Of a stretch of 20,432 nucleotides of DNA, positions 1-6,828 are shown one piece after another. This DNA comes from JAXHUH01 sp034211175 (GTDB lineage: Bacteria; Actinomycetota; Acidimicrobiia; Acidimicrobiales; CAIXPF01): assembly GCA_034211175.1 (NCBI GenBank), contig JAXHUH010000339.1, positions 1-20,432 on the forward strand, written 5' to 3'. Below the pieces are notes generated by a model, which saw only the letters and a program-made list of their open reading frames with translations, had not been told where the DNA came from and did not search any database. Both the position numbers and the translations under genes were made by a program. Positions within the stretch are counted from its first letter, which is position 1. Every line of letters starts with the position of its first letter.

Positions 1-2243
1 GCCGCCCCGCCGTCGGACGCCCCGCCGTCGATCGCCCCGCCGTCGGTCGCCCCGGTGGCATCGCTCCCGTCGTCGGTCGCGGCGACGGCGGCCGGACCAC
101 CGTCGGTCGCCCCGGTGGCACCGGCGCGGGCGAGCAGCTCCCGGGCCCGATCGGCGAAGTCGTGGCGCTTGGCCCCGTTCGCCTCGACCTCGGCCTCGAG
201 CAGCTCCAGGCGCCGGGCGGCGGCCCGGGCGCGGCGCACGGCGGCGAACAGCTCGCCGACGCCCTCCGGGTCGAGCTCGACCGGGATCCGGCGCTCGGCC
301 TTCCACGCGACCCACTCGGCCCGCACCCGCTCGGTCTCGGCGCGGACCTCGCCGGCCCGCTCGGCCAGCCGGGTCCGTCGCTGTGCGGCCAGGCGCTGAC
401 GGTCGATGAGCTCGGCGCGGTGCTCGGCGAGGCGCTCCGCCTCGCGTCGGGCATCGCGGTAGTCGATGATGTCGCGCTCGCGGCTGTCGATGTCGGCCGG
501 CGACGGCGGATCGGGGAGCTGGAGCTGGGCCGCGAGGCCGGTCACGACCAGCTGGAGGTGCTCGGCCTCGTCCCGCCGGGCGGCCAGCGCCTCCTCGGCG
601 GCCGCGATCCGCTCCGGGCCGGCGCGCTTGGGGTCGGGCGGCGCCGGTCGGGTCGGGGCGACGAACGCCAGGCCGGCCACGACCACCGCGGTGAGGCCCG
701 CGATCGTGGCCGCCAGGTTCTGCTGGGCGAACAGCGCCCCGCCGGCCGCCATGATCAACAGGACGGCCGTGGTCAGCAGGAGCGGCTGGAGCCACCGGGC
801 CAGGCCGGTCAGCTCGGGCTGGTCCAGGGCGCGGCGGCGGGCCGTCTCCAGCACCGCCAGCGTGTTCTCGGCCGAGTGGACCTCGGAGCGCTGGCGATCG
901 AGCTCGGCGATCGCGGCCCGGAGCCGGCGGACGGTCGTGTAGGCGGTCTCGATGTCCGCGCTCGCCGGCACCCCGAGGAAGCGGCCGAGCGCCTGGCGGG
1001 CGCGGTCGGCCTCCTGGGCCGCCTCCCGCTCGTCGACCTCCGCCGCGGCGCGCTCGTCGTCGAGCTCACGCGCCCGCTCCTGCTGCTCGTCGATCCGCCG
1101 GGCCCAGCCCCGGATCTCCTCGGCGGCCGGCATCGATGTCGTGAACGACTGCAGCCGGTCCCGGTCCCAGTCCGGTCCGAGAGCCGCCAGCTCGTCGTCG
1201 AGCTCGGTCTCCTGCGAGCGGCGCGACCGGCTCAGCTCGTCGGTCCGCTCCGCCCGCATCGTCTCGGCGGCCAGCTCGGCGTGGAGGCGCCGAACCGGCT
1301 CGGTCAGCTCGGAGAGCGCGGCGTCGACCGAGATCGTCGCCGCCCGCTCCTGTGCCCGCTCGAGGCGGGCCCGCTCCTCGCGCTCGGTGCGCTCGGCCGC
1401 CTCGACCTCGGCGATGAGCCGCTCGAAGCGGACCTGGGTGTCGTCGTCGAGCGGTGCCGGTTCGCCGAGCGTGTCGAGCTCGGCGCGGGCATCCCGCCCC
1501 TCCCGGTAGTCGTCCCAGACCTCGAGGATCGTGCGGTAGCGGGCGACCGCCCGGCGGGCCTCGTCGAGCTCGCCGGCCAGGCGGTCGGTCTCCTCGGCGC
1601 GCCGGGTGACCTCGAGCGCGTGCTGCTCGTGGTTGGCCGACTCGCGTCGGACCTCGGTCAGGCGACCCGTCGCGTCGCGCAGCTCGTCGCGGAGCTGGTT
1701 GATCACGCCGCCGCCGTCGGGCGACCAGATGGCCGCCCGCTCGGACTCGAGCTCGATGAGCGCGGCACGGGCCCGCCGGGCGCTGCCGGACGAGCCCGCC
1801 GACAGGAGACGTTCGCGGACCTCGTCGACCTCGAGGCCGGCGAACGCGTCGAGATCGGGGGCGGCCAGGGTCAGCACGCTGTCGAACACCGACGCGTCGA
1901 TCTCGCCGAAGACGATGTCGAGCGCCTCGGGCCGCAGCTCGCCGCCGTCGCCGGCTCGCACCGACAGGTCGCCCGGCTCGGCGTGACGGGTCACCGTCAT
2001 CGGGCCCCGCGTGGTCTCGAGGGCGACGGTCCCGCCCCAGTGGCCGCCGCGCACCGGCCGGTAGCGCCCGGTGGTGATGGCGTCGTCGCCGAAGCCGAAC
2101 AGGACGGCGCGCAGGAAGGTGACGAGGGTCGACTTGCCCGCCTCGTTCGGCCCGGTGACGATCACCAGCCCGTCGGGCAGCTGCTCGACCCGGTGCGGCC
2201 CGAGCAGGCCGAAGCCGTCGATGTCCCAGCCCGTGACGTGCAC
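1..2243 (-). CDS. YhaN/SbcC-like AAA ATPase with internal membrane segments, C-terminus cut by window edge
   Basis: The frame is open from a GTG at 2243 to the left edge, 747 residues. The N-terminus carries a Rad50/SbcC-type Walker A, GPNEAGKST (about residues 33-41). Long Glu/Arg/Ala-rich coiled coil follows (about 190-480). Two hydrophobic helices separated by a short loop then appear (about 486-506, with LLLTTAVLLIMAAGG, and 511-530, with LTAVVVAGLAFVA), followed by more coiled coil. No Cys-x-x-Cys zinc hook is visible. This matches the YhaN branch of SbcC-like ATPases, which are about 960 residues, so some 200 residues with Walker B and the signature motif lie outside. The start is one base after the stop of the SbcD/YhaO-like gene, implying translational coupling. 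The last visible residues form an Asp/Gly/Ala repeat. Its role is presumably DNA maintenance at the membrane, which is inference. Confidence 0.85.
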   Translation of the reverse strand, partial: MHVTGWDIDGFGLLGPHRVEQLPDGLVIVTGPNEAGKSTLVTFLRAVLFGFGDDAITTGRYRPVRGGHWGGTVALETTRGPMTVTRHAEPGDLSVRAGDGGELRPEALDIVFGEIDASVFDSVLTLAAPDLDAFAGLEVDEVRERLLSAGSSGSARRARAALIELESERAAIWSPDGGGVINQLRDELRDATGRLTEVRRESANHEQHALEVTRRAEETDRLAGELDEARRAVARYRTILEVWDDYREGRDARAELDTLGEPAPLDDDTQVRFERLIAEVEAAERTEREERARLERAQERAATISVDAALSELTEPVRRLHAELAAETMRAERTDELSRSRRSQETELDDELAALGPDWDRDRLQSFTTSMPAAEEIRGWARRIDEQQERARELDDERAAAEVDEREAAQEADRARQALGRFLGVPASADIETAYTTVRRLRAAIAELDRQRSEVHSAENTLAVLETARRRALDQPELTGLARWLQPLLLTTAVLLIMAAGGALFAQQNLAATIAGLTAVVVAGLAFVAPTRPAPPDPKRAGPERIAAAEEALAARRDEAEHLQLVVTGLAAQLQLPDPPSPADIDSRERDIIDYRDARREAERLAEHRAELIDRQRLAAQRRTRLAERAGEVRAETERVRAEWVAWKAERRIPVELDPEGVGELFAAVRRARAAARRLELLEAEVEANGAKRHDFADRARELLARAGATGATDGGPAAVAATDDGSDATGATDGGAIDGGASDGGA
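4..120. repeat. 15-bp tandem repeat inside the YhaN-like gene
   Basis: The 12-base core gccccgccgtcg recurs at 4-15, 19-30 and 34-45 with a period of 15 bases. A degenerate continuation carries two identical 20-base copies at 41-60 and 101-120. On the minus strand in the gene frame the units encode pentapeptides of the form x-D-G-G-A, where x is T, I or S. The array reaches the left edge, so its full length is unknown. Confidence 0.85.
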
Positions 2244-2244
2244 G

Positions 2245-3441
2245 TCAGCCCCCCGTCACGGTGTCGAGTGCGACGAGCAGGGCCTCCTGCCACCGCTCCG
2301 GTGGCGGATCGGTCGGGTCGGCGCCGTCCGGGTCGAGGTCGCGGGGGAAGCCGGTCATCCACTGGGCGGCGAGCGACCGGCCGCCGTCGGCGCCGAGCGC
2401 GTCCTCGGTGACCAGCAGGAGGTCTGCGGCCAGGTCGGCGCGGCGCCGGATGGCGGCGAGGTCGACGCCGGGCTGGGTGCGATCGGCGATCCGCTCCCAC
2501 CACAGGAAGGGGCGGTCGGTGCCGGCCCGGTCGCCGAGGTCGGCGAGGATGTCGCCGAGCGCGCCGTCGGCCAGCGCCCGGTGGACGGGGCCGGTGCCCA
2601 CGAGCTCGGCCCGCAGCACGATCGACCGGTGGCGCCGCACCTCGCGCAGGTCGTCGGCCTCGCGGGCGAGGCGGTCGGCCAGCTCGTCGAGGTCGCGCAG
2701 CGGCGTGACGTCGATGGTGAGCCCGACCACCCGGACCCGGTCGAGCTCGAGCAGCGCGACGGTGTCGGTGTCGTGGAGCAGCGCGCCCTTCGGCCCCCGT
2801 GCGTCGGCGTCGGTGGCGCGTGCCTGGTGGGTGCCGGCCCACACGATCCACGGGCGCTCCCTGGCGGGGTGGCGCAGCACGTGGATGTCGCGGCGGCCGC
2901 CGAGCGCCCAGCCGTCGACCGCCACGTCGGGCAGGCGATCGGCATCGTTGGTGACCGTCGCCGCGAGCCGCGGCCCGTCGACGTCGGCGAGTGCGCGCTC
3001 GATGGCGTCGGCGTCGTCGAGGCGGTCGGCGCCGATGGCCACGATGGTGCCGGCGGTGCGTCCGTCGCGGTGGAGCGGGATGGTGTGCACCTCGTCGGGA
3101 CCGACGCTGACGAACGACGAGGGCCACGAACCGATCGCCGTCCACGCGTCGGGCTCGGCGTCGCCGGCGTGGCGCACGACGACGAACGGGATGCCGTGGC
3201 GGGCGAGGCGCTCGGTGGCGATCGACACCCGCCGCTGGGCCCGCAGGCCGTGCTCCGGGCCCCGGTAGAGGCCGCCGGTGACCAGCACGGCGTCGACCCG
3301 CTCGTCGAGCGCCGCCTCGATCAGGTCGTCGAAGGCGTCGAGGCTGGCGTCGCGCACGGCGTCGACGATCGACGCCGGGATGCGGGCCAGCCCCTCGAAT
3401 GGATGGTCCAGGCGTAGCTCCGCCACATGGAGAACCCGCAA
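2245..3441 (-). CDS. SbcD/YhaO-like metallophosphoesterase-fold protein with degenerate active site
   Basis: This 398-residue protein has the length and motif order of SbcD/YhaO-type exonucleases but has lost the metal ligands. Motif I, normally D-x-H, reads ELR (residues 8-10 in HVAELRLDHPFEGL). Motif II, normally GDLYD, reads GGLYR (56-60). The GNHD motif is replaced by RHAGD (90-94). The motif IV histidine is replaced (ATVTN, about 161-165). GHxH reads GGRR (181-184). The flanking family signature is kept (HPFEGLARIP, WALG, PWIVWAG, GPKGALL), so homology is clear. The TTG at 3441 is chosen because AGAGGAG lies five bases upstream and the product then starts MRVLHVAEL like its relatives. 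The ORF is intact with normal GC-rich codons and sits one base from the ATPase gene. It is probably a non-catalytic DNA-binding or scaffold partner (inference). Confidence 0.82.
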   Translation of the reverse strand: MRVLHVAELRLDHPFEGLARIPASIVDAVRDASLDAFDDLIEAALDERVDAVLVTGGLYRGPEHGLRAQRRVSIATERLARHGIPFVVVRHAGDAEPDAWTAIGSWPSSFVSVGPDEVHTIPLHRDGRTAGTIVAIGADRLDDADAIERALADVDGPRLAATVTNDADRLPDVAVDGWALGGRRDIHVLRHPARERPWIVWAGTHQARATDADARGPKGALLHDTDTVALLELDRVRVVGLTIDVTPLRDLDELADRLAREADDLREVRRHRSIVLRAELVGTGPVHRALADGALGDILADLGDRAGTDRPFLWWERIADRTQPGVDLAAIRRRADLAADLLLVTEDALGADGGRSLAAQWMTGFPRDLDPDGADPTDPPPERWQEALLVALDTVTGG

Positions 3442-3446
3442 CCGCG

Positions 3447-3453
3447 CTCCTCT
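3447..3453 (-). promoter_or_regulatory. Ribosome binding site deciding the TTG start of the SbcD-like gene
   Basis: On the minus strand AGAGGAG is followed by five bases and TTG. It favours the TTG start over the upstream in-frame GTG and ATG, which would add a Gly/Arg-rich leader not seen in the family. Confidence 0.6.
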
Positions 3454-3553
3454 ACCCACACCGCCGACGTCGTGTCGTCCAACCACCGGCCCGGCACGTC
3501 GGGGACGGGCCGCACGGATGGTCGACACCGGTCGGCATCGTCCGCCGTCTCCC

Positions 3554-3559
3554 AGGGTA
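3554..3559 (-). promoter_or_regulatory. Possible -10 box for the SbcD/YhaN-like pair
   Basis: TACCCT on the minus strand fits the TAnnnT pattern and lies in the 155-base gap between the dehydrogenase stop and the SbcD-like start. It would give a leader of about 105 bases. No convincing -35 box is seen, so the call is weak. The pair may instead be read through from upstream. Confidence 0.2.
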
Positions 3560-3596
3560 GGGGACGCGCGGGCCGGTCCCGTACCACGCGGGTGGG

Positions 3597-4451
3597 TCAC
3601 CGTTGGTGGTCGAAGAACCCCCGCCCGGCCTTGCGACCCAACAGCCCGGCGTCGACCATCCGGGACAGGAGCGGCGGCGGGGCGTAGAGCGGCTCCTTGA
3701 ACTCCTCGTAGAGCGATTCCGCCACCGCGAGCGTCGTGTCCAACCCGATCAGGTCGGCCAGCGCCAGCGGCCCCATCGGGTGGTTGCAGCCCTCGACCAT
3801 CCCGGTGTCGATGTCCTCCGCGGTCGCGAACCCGGACTCGAGCATCCGGATGGCGGAGAGCACGTACGGGATGAGCAGCGCGTTGACCACGAAGCCGGCC
3901 CGGTCCTGGGACCGGATCACGTGCTTGGCCAGCTCGTCGCCCGCGACGGCGCGGGCCCGCTCCGCGGTCTCGGGGGACGTGAGGAGCGACTCGACCAGCT
4001 CGACGAGACGCATCACCGGCACCGGGTTGAAGAAGTGGAGCCCGACGACCTGGCCCGGCCGCCCGGTCGCCATCGCCAGCTTCATGATCGGGATCGACGA
4101 CGTGTTCGTGGCCAGGATGGCGTCGGGGTCCTCGACCACCCCGTCGAGACGGCGGAACACGTCCGACTTGAGGGCCTCGTCCTCGCTCACGGCCTCGACG
4201 ACCAGCTCGCGGTCGGCGTGGGCGCCGAGATCGGTCTCGATCGTGATGCGGGCGAGCGTGGCGTCGCGCTCGTCCGCGGCGAGCTTGCCGGCGCCGACCG
4301 CCCGGTCGAGCGACCGCTCCAGGCGGGCCCGGCCGGCCTCGGCCGCCTCCGCGACGGCCTCGGTGACGACGACGTCGAACCCGGCCCGGGCGAAGACCTC
4401 GGCGATGCCCGACCCCATGAGGCCACAGCCGACCACTCCGACACGACGCAT
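3597..4451 (-). CDS. 3-hydroxybutyryl-CoA / 3-hydroxyacyl-CoA dehydrogenase
   Basis: The 284-residue product is a full-length single-domain NAD-dependent 3-hydroxyacyl-CoA dehydrogenase, oxidising (S)-3-hydroxyacyl-CoA to 3-ketoacyl-CoA or running in reverse. The N-terminal Rossmann motif GCGLMG spans residues 8-13. The active-site set is present: TNTSS (115-119), His139 in HFFNPVPVMRLVELV, Glu151, and Asn190 in AGFVVNALLIPY. The C-terminal helical domain has HPMGPLALADLIGLD and ends GRKAGRGFFDHQR. The ATG at 4451 follows a GGGGGGA ribosome site and gives the usual MRRVGVVGCG start. It follows the DinB-type gene by 52 bases, including a hairpin. The family includes the PaaH, Hbd and FadB2 enzymes, and the exact substrate cannot be read from sequence. 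Confidence 0.93.
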   Translation of the reverse strand: MRRVGVVGCGLMGSGIAEVFARAGFDVVVTEAVAEAAEAGRARLERSLDRAVGAGKLAADERDATLARITIETDLGAHADRELVVEAVSEDEALKSDVFRRLDGVVEDPDAILATNTSSIPIMKLAMATGRPGQVVGLHFFNPVPVMRLVELVESLLTSPETAERARAVAGDELAKHVIRSQDRAGFVVNALLIPYVLSAIRMLESGFATAEDIDTGMVEGCNHPMGPLALADLIGLDTTLAVAESLYEEFKEPLYAPPPLLSRMVDAGLLGRKAGRGFFDHQR

Positions 4452-4475
4452 CCGGTCCCCCCTGTGCGTGTGCAG

Positions 4476-4496
4476 GCCCGGGTTCCGGCCCCGGGC
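4476..4496 (-). terminator. GC-rich hairpin between DinB-type gene and dehydrogenase
   Basis: GCCCGGG and CCCGGGC form a perfect 7-bp stem with a 7-base loop, located just after the stop of the upstream minus-strand gene. There is no T-run. It could reduce read-through or act as a processing site. Confidence 0.4.
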
Positions 4497-4503
4497 TCGG
4501 TGC

Positions 4504-5322
4504 TCAGATGGTGTAGCCCATCGAGGACACGACGCGTTGCCCGAGCTCGGCGTCGCCCGAGATCTCGAGCCCGTTCGCCCCGGCCCGCTCCGCGCTCCAC
4601 CGACCGGCGGCCAGCGCGCAGAACGTCTCGCCGTCGCAGCGGATCGTGACGGTCGGGTCGTCGGGCACGTCGACGACCGACGCCCGCCCGGCGACCGCCA
4701 CCGCGAACGGCCGGCCCATCGGCCCACCGACGTCGAAGAGCACCGACGTGCCGTCCGGGCACGCGGCCCTCTTGCCGACGACGTAGCCCATCGGGCGCAC
4801 CATCCGCTCGAACGTGTGGCGGGCGGGGGCGGTGTCGAGGCCGCCGGGGCGACCGACCGCCCGACGGATGTCCTGCTCGTGGAGCCAGCAGTCGAACACC
4901 CGGATCTCCATGAACTGGCGGTACGGGCCCTCGCCCTCGGGCGTGAACCCCGGGGCGTCCCACTGCTCGGCCGACATGGCCCGCAGGGCGTCGAGGCGGC
5001 GGGCGGTGACCTCGCGCAGCTCGGCGAGCACCTCGGGGCCGGGCAGGGCGCGGCGGGCCTCGACCCACGCCTCGTTGGCCCGACCGATGTCGTTGCGCAC
5101 GTGGGGGCCGAACGTCGCCGGGTCGACCTCGGGGGCGCGGTCACCGGCGAGCATCCGCTCCGTCCCGATGATGTGGGAGACGACGTCGCGCACCGTCCAT
5201 CCGGGCAGGTCGGTCGGCGTGTCCCACGCCGCGTCGTCGAGCCCGTCGCAGACCTCGCCGATCGCGGTCCACGTCTCGTCGAGCAGGTCGATGGTCGGCT
5301 CGGTCACCGTTCGTTCGGACAT
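4504..5322 (-). CDS. Mycothiol-dependent maleylpyruvate isomerase-type (DinB fold) enzyme
   Basis: The 272-residue protein has the two-domain plan of the actinobacterial MDMPI family: an N-terminal metal-binding DinB four-helix domain and a C-terminal alpha/beta domain. The N-terminal metal histidine is seen in VRDVVSHIIGTE (His50), after the conserved LPGWTV. The second metal site is in RVFDCWLHEQDIRRA (His148, with Glu149). The C-terminal half includes the DPTVTIRCDGETFCALAAGR block typical of the family. Such enzymes use mycothiol for thiol-dependent isomerisation or transfer, and many have unknown substrates. The ATG at 5322 has AAGGGGG just upstream. An upstream in-frame ATG (5346) overlaps the -10 region and is unlikely. 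The gene has its own promoter. Confidence 0.85.
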   Translation of the reverse strand: MSERTVTEPTIDLLDETWTAIGEVCDGLDDAAWDTPTDLPGWTVRDVVSHIIGTERMLAGDRAPEVDPATFGPHVRNDIGRANEAWVEARRALPGPEVLAELREVTARRLDALRAMSAEQWDAPGFTPEGEGPYRQFMEIRVFDCWLHEQDIRRAVGRPGGLDTAPARHTFERMVRPMGYVVGKRAACPDGTSVLFDVGGPMGRPFAVAVAGRASVVDVPDDPTVTIRCDGETFCALAAGRWSAERAGANGLEISGDAELGQRVVSSMGYTI

Positions 5323-5344
5323 CGGTACCCCCTTCGCCGGGGGC

Positions 5345-5374
5345 ACGTTAGGACCAGGGAAGGACGGGTGTCAC
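5345..5374 (-). promoter_or_regulatory. Sigma-70-type promoter of the DinB-type gene
   Basis: On the minus strand GTGACA (5374-5369) and TAACGT (5350-5345) are separated by 18 bases, close to the housekeeping consensus. The expected transcript start near 5338 leaves a leader of about 16 bases containing the ribosome site. Confidence 0.55.
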
Positions 5375-5396
5375 ATGTCGAGCGCCGGCTCGCCGC

Positions 5397-6533
5397 TCAG
5401 GCGCCGGCGCGGTCGCGCGCTCCCGCCGCGAGCAGCTGGGCCGGGCCGATCGAACCGACGAGGCGCCCGGCGTGGTCGACCACGGCGATCGGGCGGACCC
5501 GCAGCTCCTCGTGGTCGGCGAGGGCGTCGGTCACCGCGTCGGTCGGCTCCACGCGGGGCACCGAGGTCGCCGGCTCGGCGATCTGGAGGACCCGGACGTA
5601 CGCCCGGCTGGCCTCCGGTACCCGATCGAGGGCCTCCGAGGTCACGACTGCGGTGATCGAGCCGTCGAACGCCCGGACCCCGAACAGCTCGTGCGACGAG
5701 TCGACCGAGTCCTGGGCGAGGTGGGCGCGGAACGTCTCGACCGTCATCCAGTCCTCGGCGACGGGCACGTCGCGCAGCATGAGGTCGGCCACCGACTTGT
5801 CGGCGAGGCGGTCGGTGACCGCGGCGCGCTCGCGCTCGTGGGTGGCGGCACCGAAGATGAACCAGCCGATGGCGGCCGTCCACACGCCGCCGGTGCTGGA
5901 CCAGACGAAGCTCTCGTAGACGCCGAACGCCATCAGCGCGACGCCCATCGCCCGCCCGACGCCGGCGCCGACCCGCGTCCCGGTCGAGCGGTTGCCCGTC
6001 ACCTTCCACGCCGCGGCGGCGAGGATCCGGCCGCCGTCGAGCGGTAGCGCCGGGAGCAGGTTGAACACGGCGAGGGCGATGTTGACGATGGCGAGCCAGC
6101 GCAGCACCGAGCCGGTGAGGCCCGGGTCGGCCACCGCCGACCACAGCTGGTAGGCGCCGGCGAAGGCGACGCCGACTCCGACGCTGGCGAGTGGGCCGGC
6201 GGCGGCGATCTGCAGCTCGGAGCCCGGGTTCGGGCTGTCGTTGCGCAGGTGGGTCGCCCCGCCGAGTGCCCACAGCGTGATGCCCTCGACGCCGACCTCC
6301 TTGCGGCGGGCGACGACGGCGTGGCCGAGCTCGTGGATCAGCACGGAGAAGAACAGGAGCGCGGCGGCCGCGAACCCGGCCGACCAGTACGCGGACGTGG
6401 GCAGGTCGGGCTGGGTGACGGGCCAGCGGCTGCTGGCGAGCAGCCAGGTGAACGCGCCGACGATCACCACGAGACCCCAGCTGATCCCGACCGGGATCCC
6501 GGCGATGGTCCCCAGCCGGAGGTCGTCACGCAT
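5397..6533 (-). CDS. Site-2 protease family membrane metalloprotease with C-terminal CBS-like region
   Basis: The 378-residue protein is an intramembrane zinc protease of the S2P/SpoIVFB type. The zinc motif HELGH (residues 67-71) lies in a hydrophobic segment beginning AAAALLFFSVLI. The third ligand is Asp166 in NLLPALPLDGGR. About six membrane segments are visible, at roughly 12-33, 52-70, 110-132, 145-160, 185-205 and 215-235. The C-terminal part from about 245 is soluble and resembles a CBS pair (VADLMLRDVPVAEDWMTV, ending IAVVDHAGRLVGSIGPAQLLA), as in many actinobacterial S2Ps that sense nucleotides. The ATG at 6533 yields the typical start MRDDLRLGTIAGIPVGISWG. The region between this start and the next gene is a divergent spacer. 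The substrate is unknown; anti-sigma factors are known substrates in the family. Confidence 0.92.
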   Translation of the reverse strand: MRDDLRLGTIAGIPVGISWGLVVIVGAFTWLLASSRWPVTQPDLPTSAYWSAGFAAAALLFFSVLIHELGHAVVARRKEVGVEGITLWALGGATHLRNDSPNPGSELQIAAAGPLASVGVGVAFAGAYQLWSAVADPGLTGSVLRWLAIVNIALAVFNLLPALPLDGGRILAAAAWKVTGNRSTGTRVGAGVGRAMGVALMAFGVYESFVWSSTGGVWTAAIGWFIFGAATHERERAAVTDRLADKSVADLMLRDVPVAEDWMTVETFRAHLAQDSVDSSHELFGVRAFDGSITAVVTSEALDRVPEASRAYVRVLQIAEPATSVPRVEPTDAVTDALADHEELRVRPIAVVDHAGRLVGSIGPAQLLAAGARDRAGA

Positions 6534-6708
6534 CGTTTCGCGCGTCCTTTCGCATCGTTCTGCACCAGACAACGTCCGGGAGGCCCGAGAAGTTCCCGCC
6601 GCGGGGCCGAAACCGCGTCGTTCGCCGCGCCGTGGCGGGACGCGTGGGCCGATCACCTCATGGGCGGGATCGTCCGCGACCGCCAGCATCAGTGGTGCGG
6701 CGGGAACC

Positions 6709-6734
6709 GGTCACGCCTCTTGCGAGGCGTGGTC
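6709..6734. other. Inverted repeat, 11-bp stem with TTGC loop
   Basis: The arms 6709-6719 and 6724-6734 pair over 11 positions, nine Watson-Crick and two G-T, around a four-base TTGC loop. It sits eight bases before a second, longer hairpin. Confidence 0.6.
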
Positions 6735-6742
6735 AACCCAAG

Positions 6743-6786
6743 GAGCGGGACCCGACCCCCGAACGTCTTCGGGGAGGGTCCCGCTC
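6743..6786. other. Long two-part hairpin, 18 bp in total
   Basis: The outer arms GAGCGGGACCC (6743-6753) and GGGTCCCGCTC (6776-6786) pair perfectly over 11 bp. The inner arms CCCCGAA (6757-6763) and TTCGGGG (6768-6774) pair over 7 bp with a CGTC loop. Only a small internal loop separates them. There is no T-run. On the plus strand it ends 28 bases before the -10 box of the exporter. It could be a barrier, a terminator for converging transcripts, or a regulator site. Confidence 0.65.
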
Positions 6787-6814
6787 TCCGCCGCCGAGTC
6801 GACCACTTGGTCGG

Positions 6815-6820
6815 TATCGT
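6815..6820 (+). promoter_or_regulatory. -10 box for a leaderless exporter transcript
   Basis: TATCGT ends eight bases before the GTG start at 6829, and no ribosome site is present between them, which suggests that transcription begins at or next to the start codon. Confidence 0.5.
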
Positions 6821-6828
6821 CCAAAGCC

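Larger units (their letters stand above)
6534..6828. other. 295-base divergent spacer with stacked hairpins
   Basis: This spacer separates the divergently read protease and ABC exporter genes. No convincing coding region is seen. It holds two strong inverted repeats (6709-6734 and 6743-6786), a minor one (CGACC-actt-GGTCG, 6800-6813), and the likely exporter promoter. A frame open into this spacer on the minus strand up to 6689 lacks family similarity and is treated as non-coding. Confidence 0.7.

Noticed and set aside
162..2411. A 749-codon open frame on the plus strand
   Set aside because: It lies exactly antisense to the YhaN-like gene with shared codon boundaries, has no recognisable domains and an Arg/Gly/Leu-rich composition typical of GC-rich antisense frames.
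2071..3417. A 448-codon open frame on the plus strand
   Set aside because: It is antisense to the SbcD-like gene, which keeps family signatures on the minus strand.
5328..5343. CCCCC/GGGGG hairpin covering the ribosome site of the DinB-type gene
   Set aside because: The predicted transcript start falls at about 5338, so the upstream arm is probably not transcribed.
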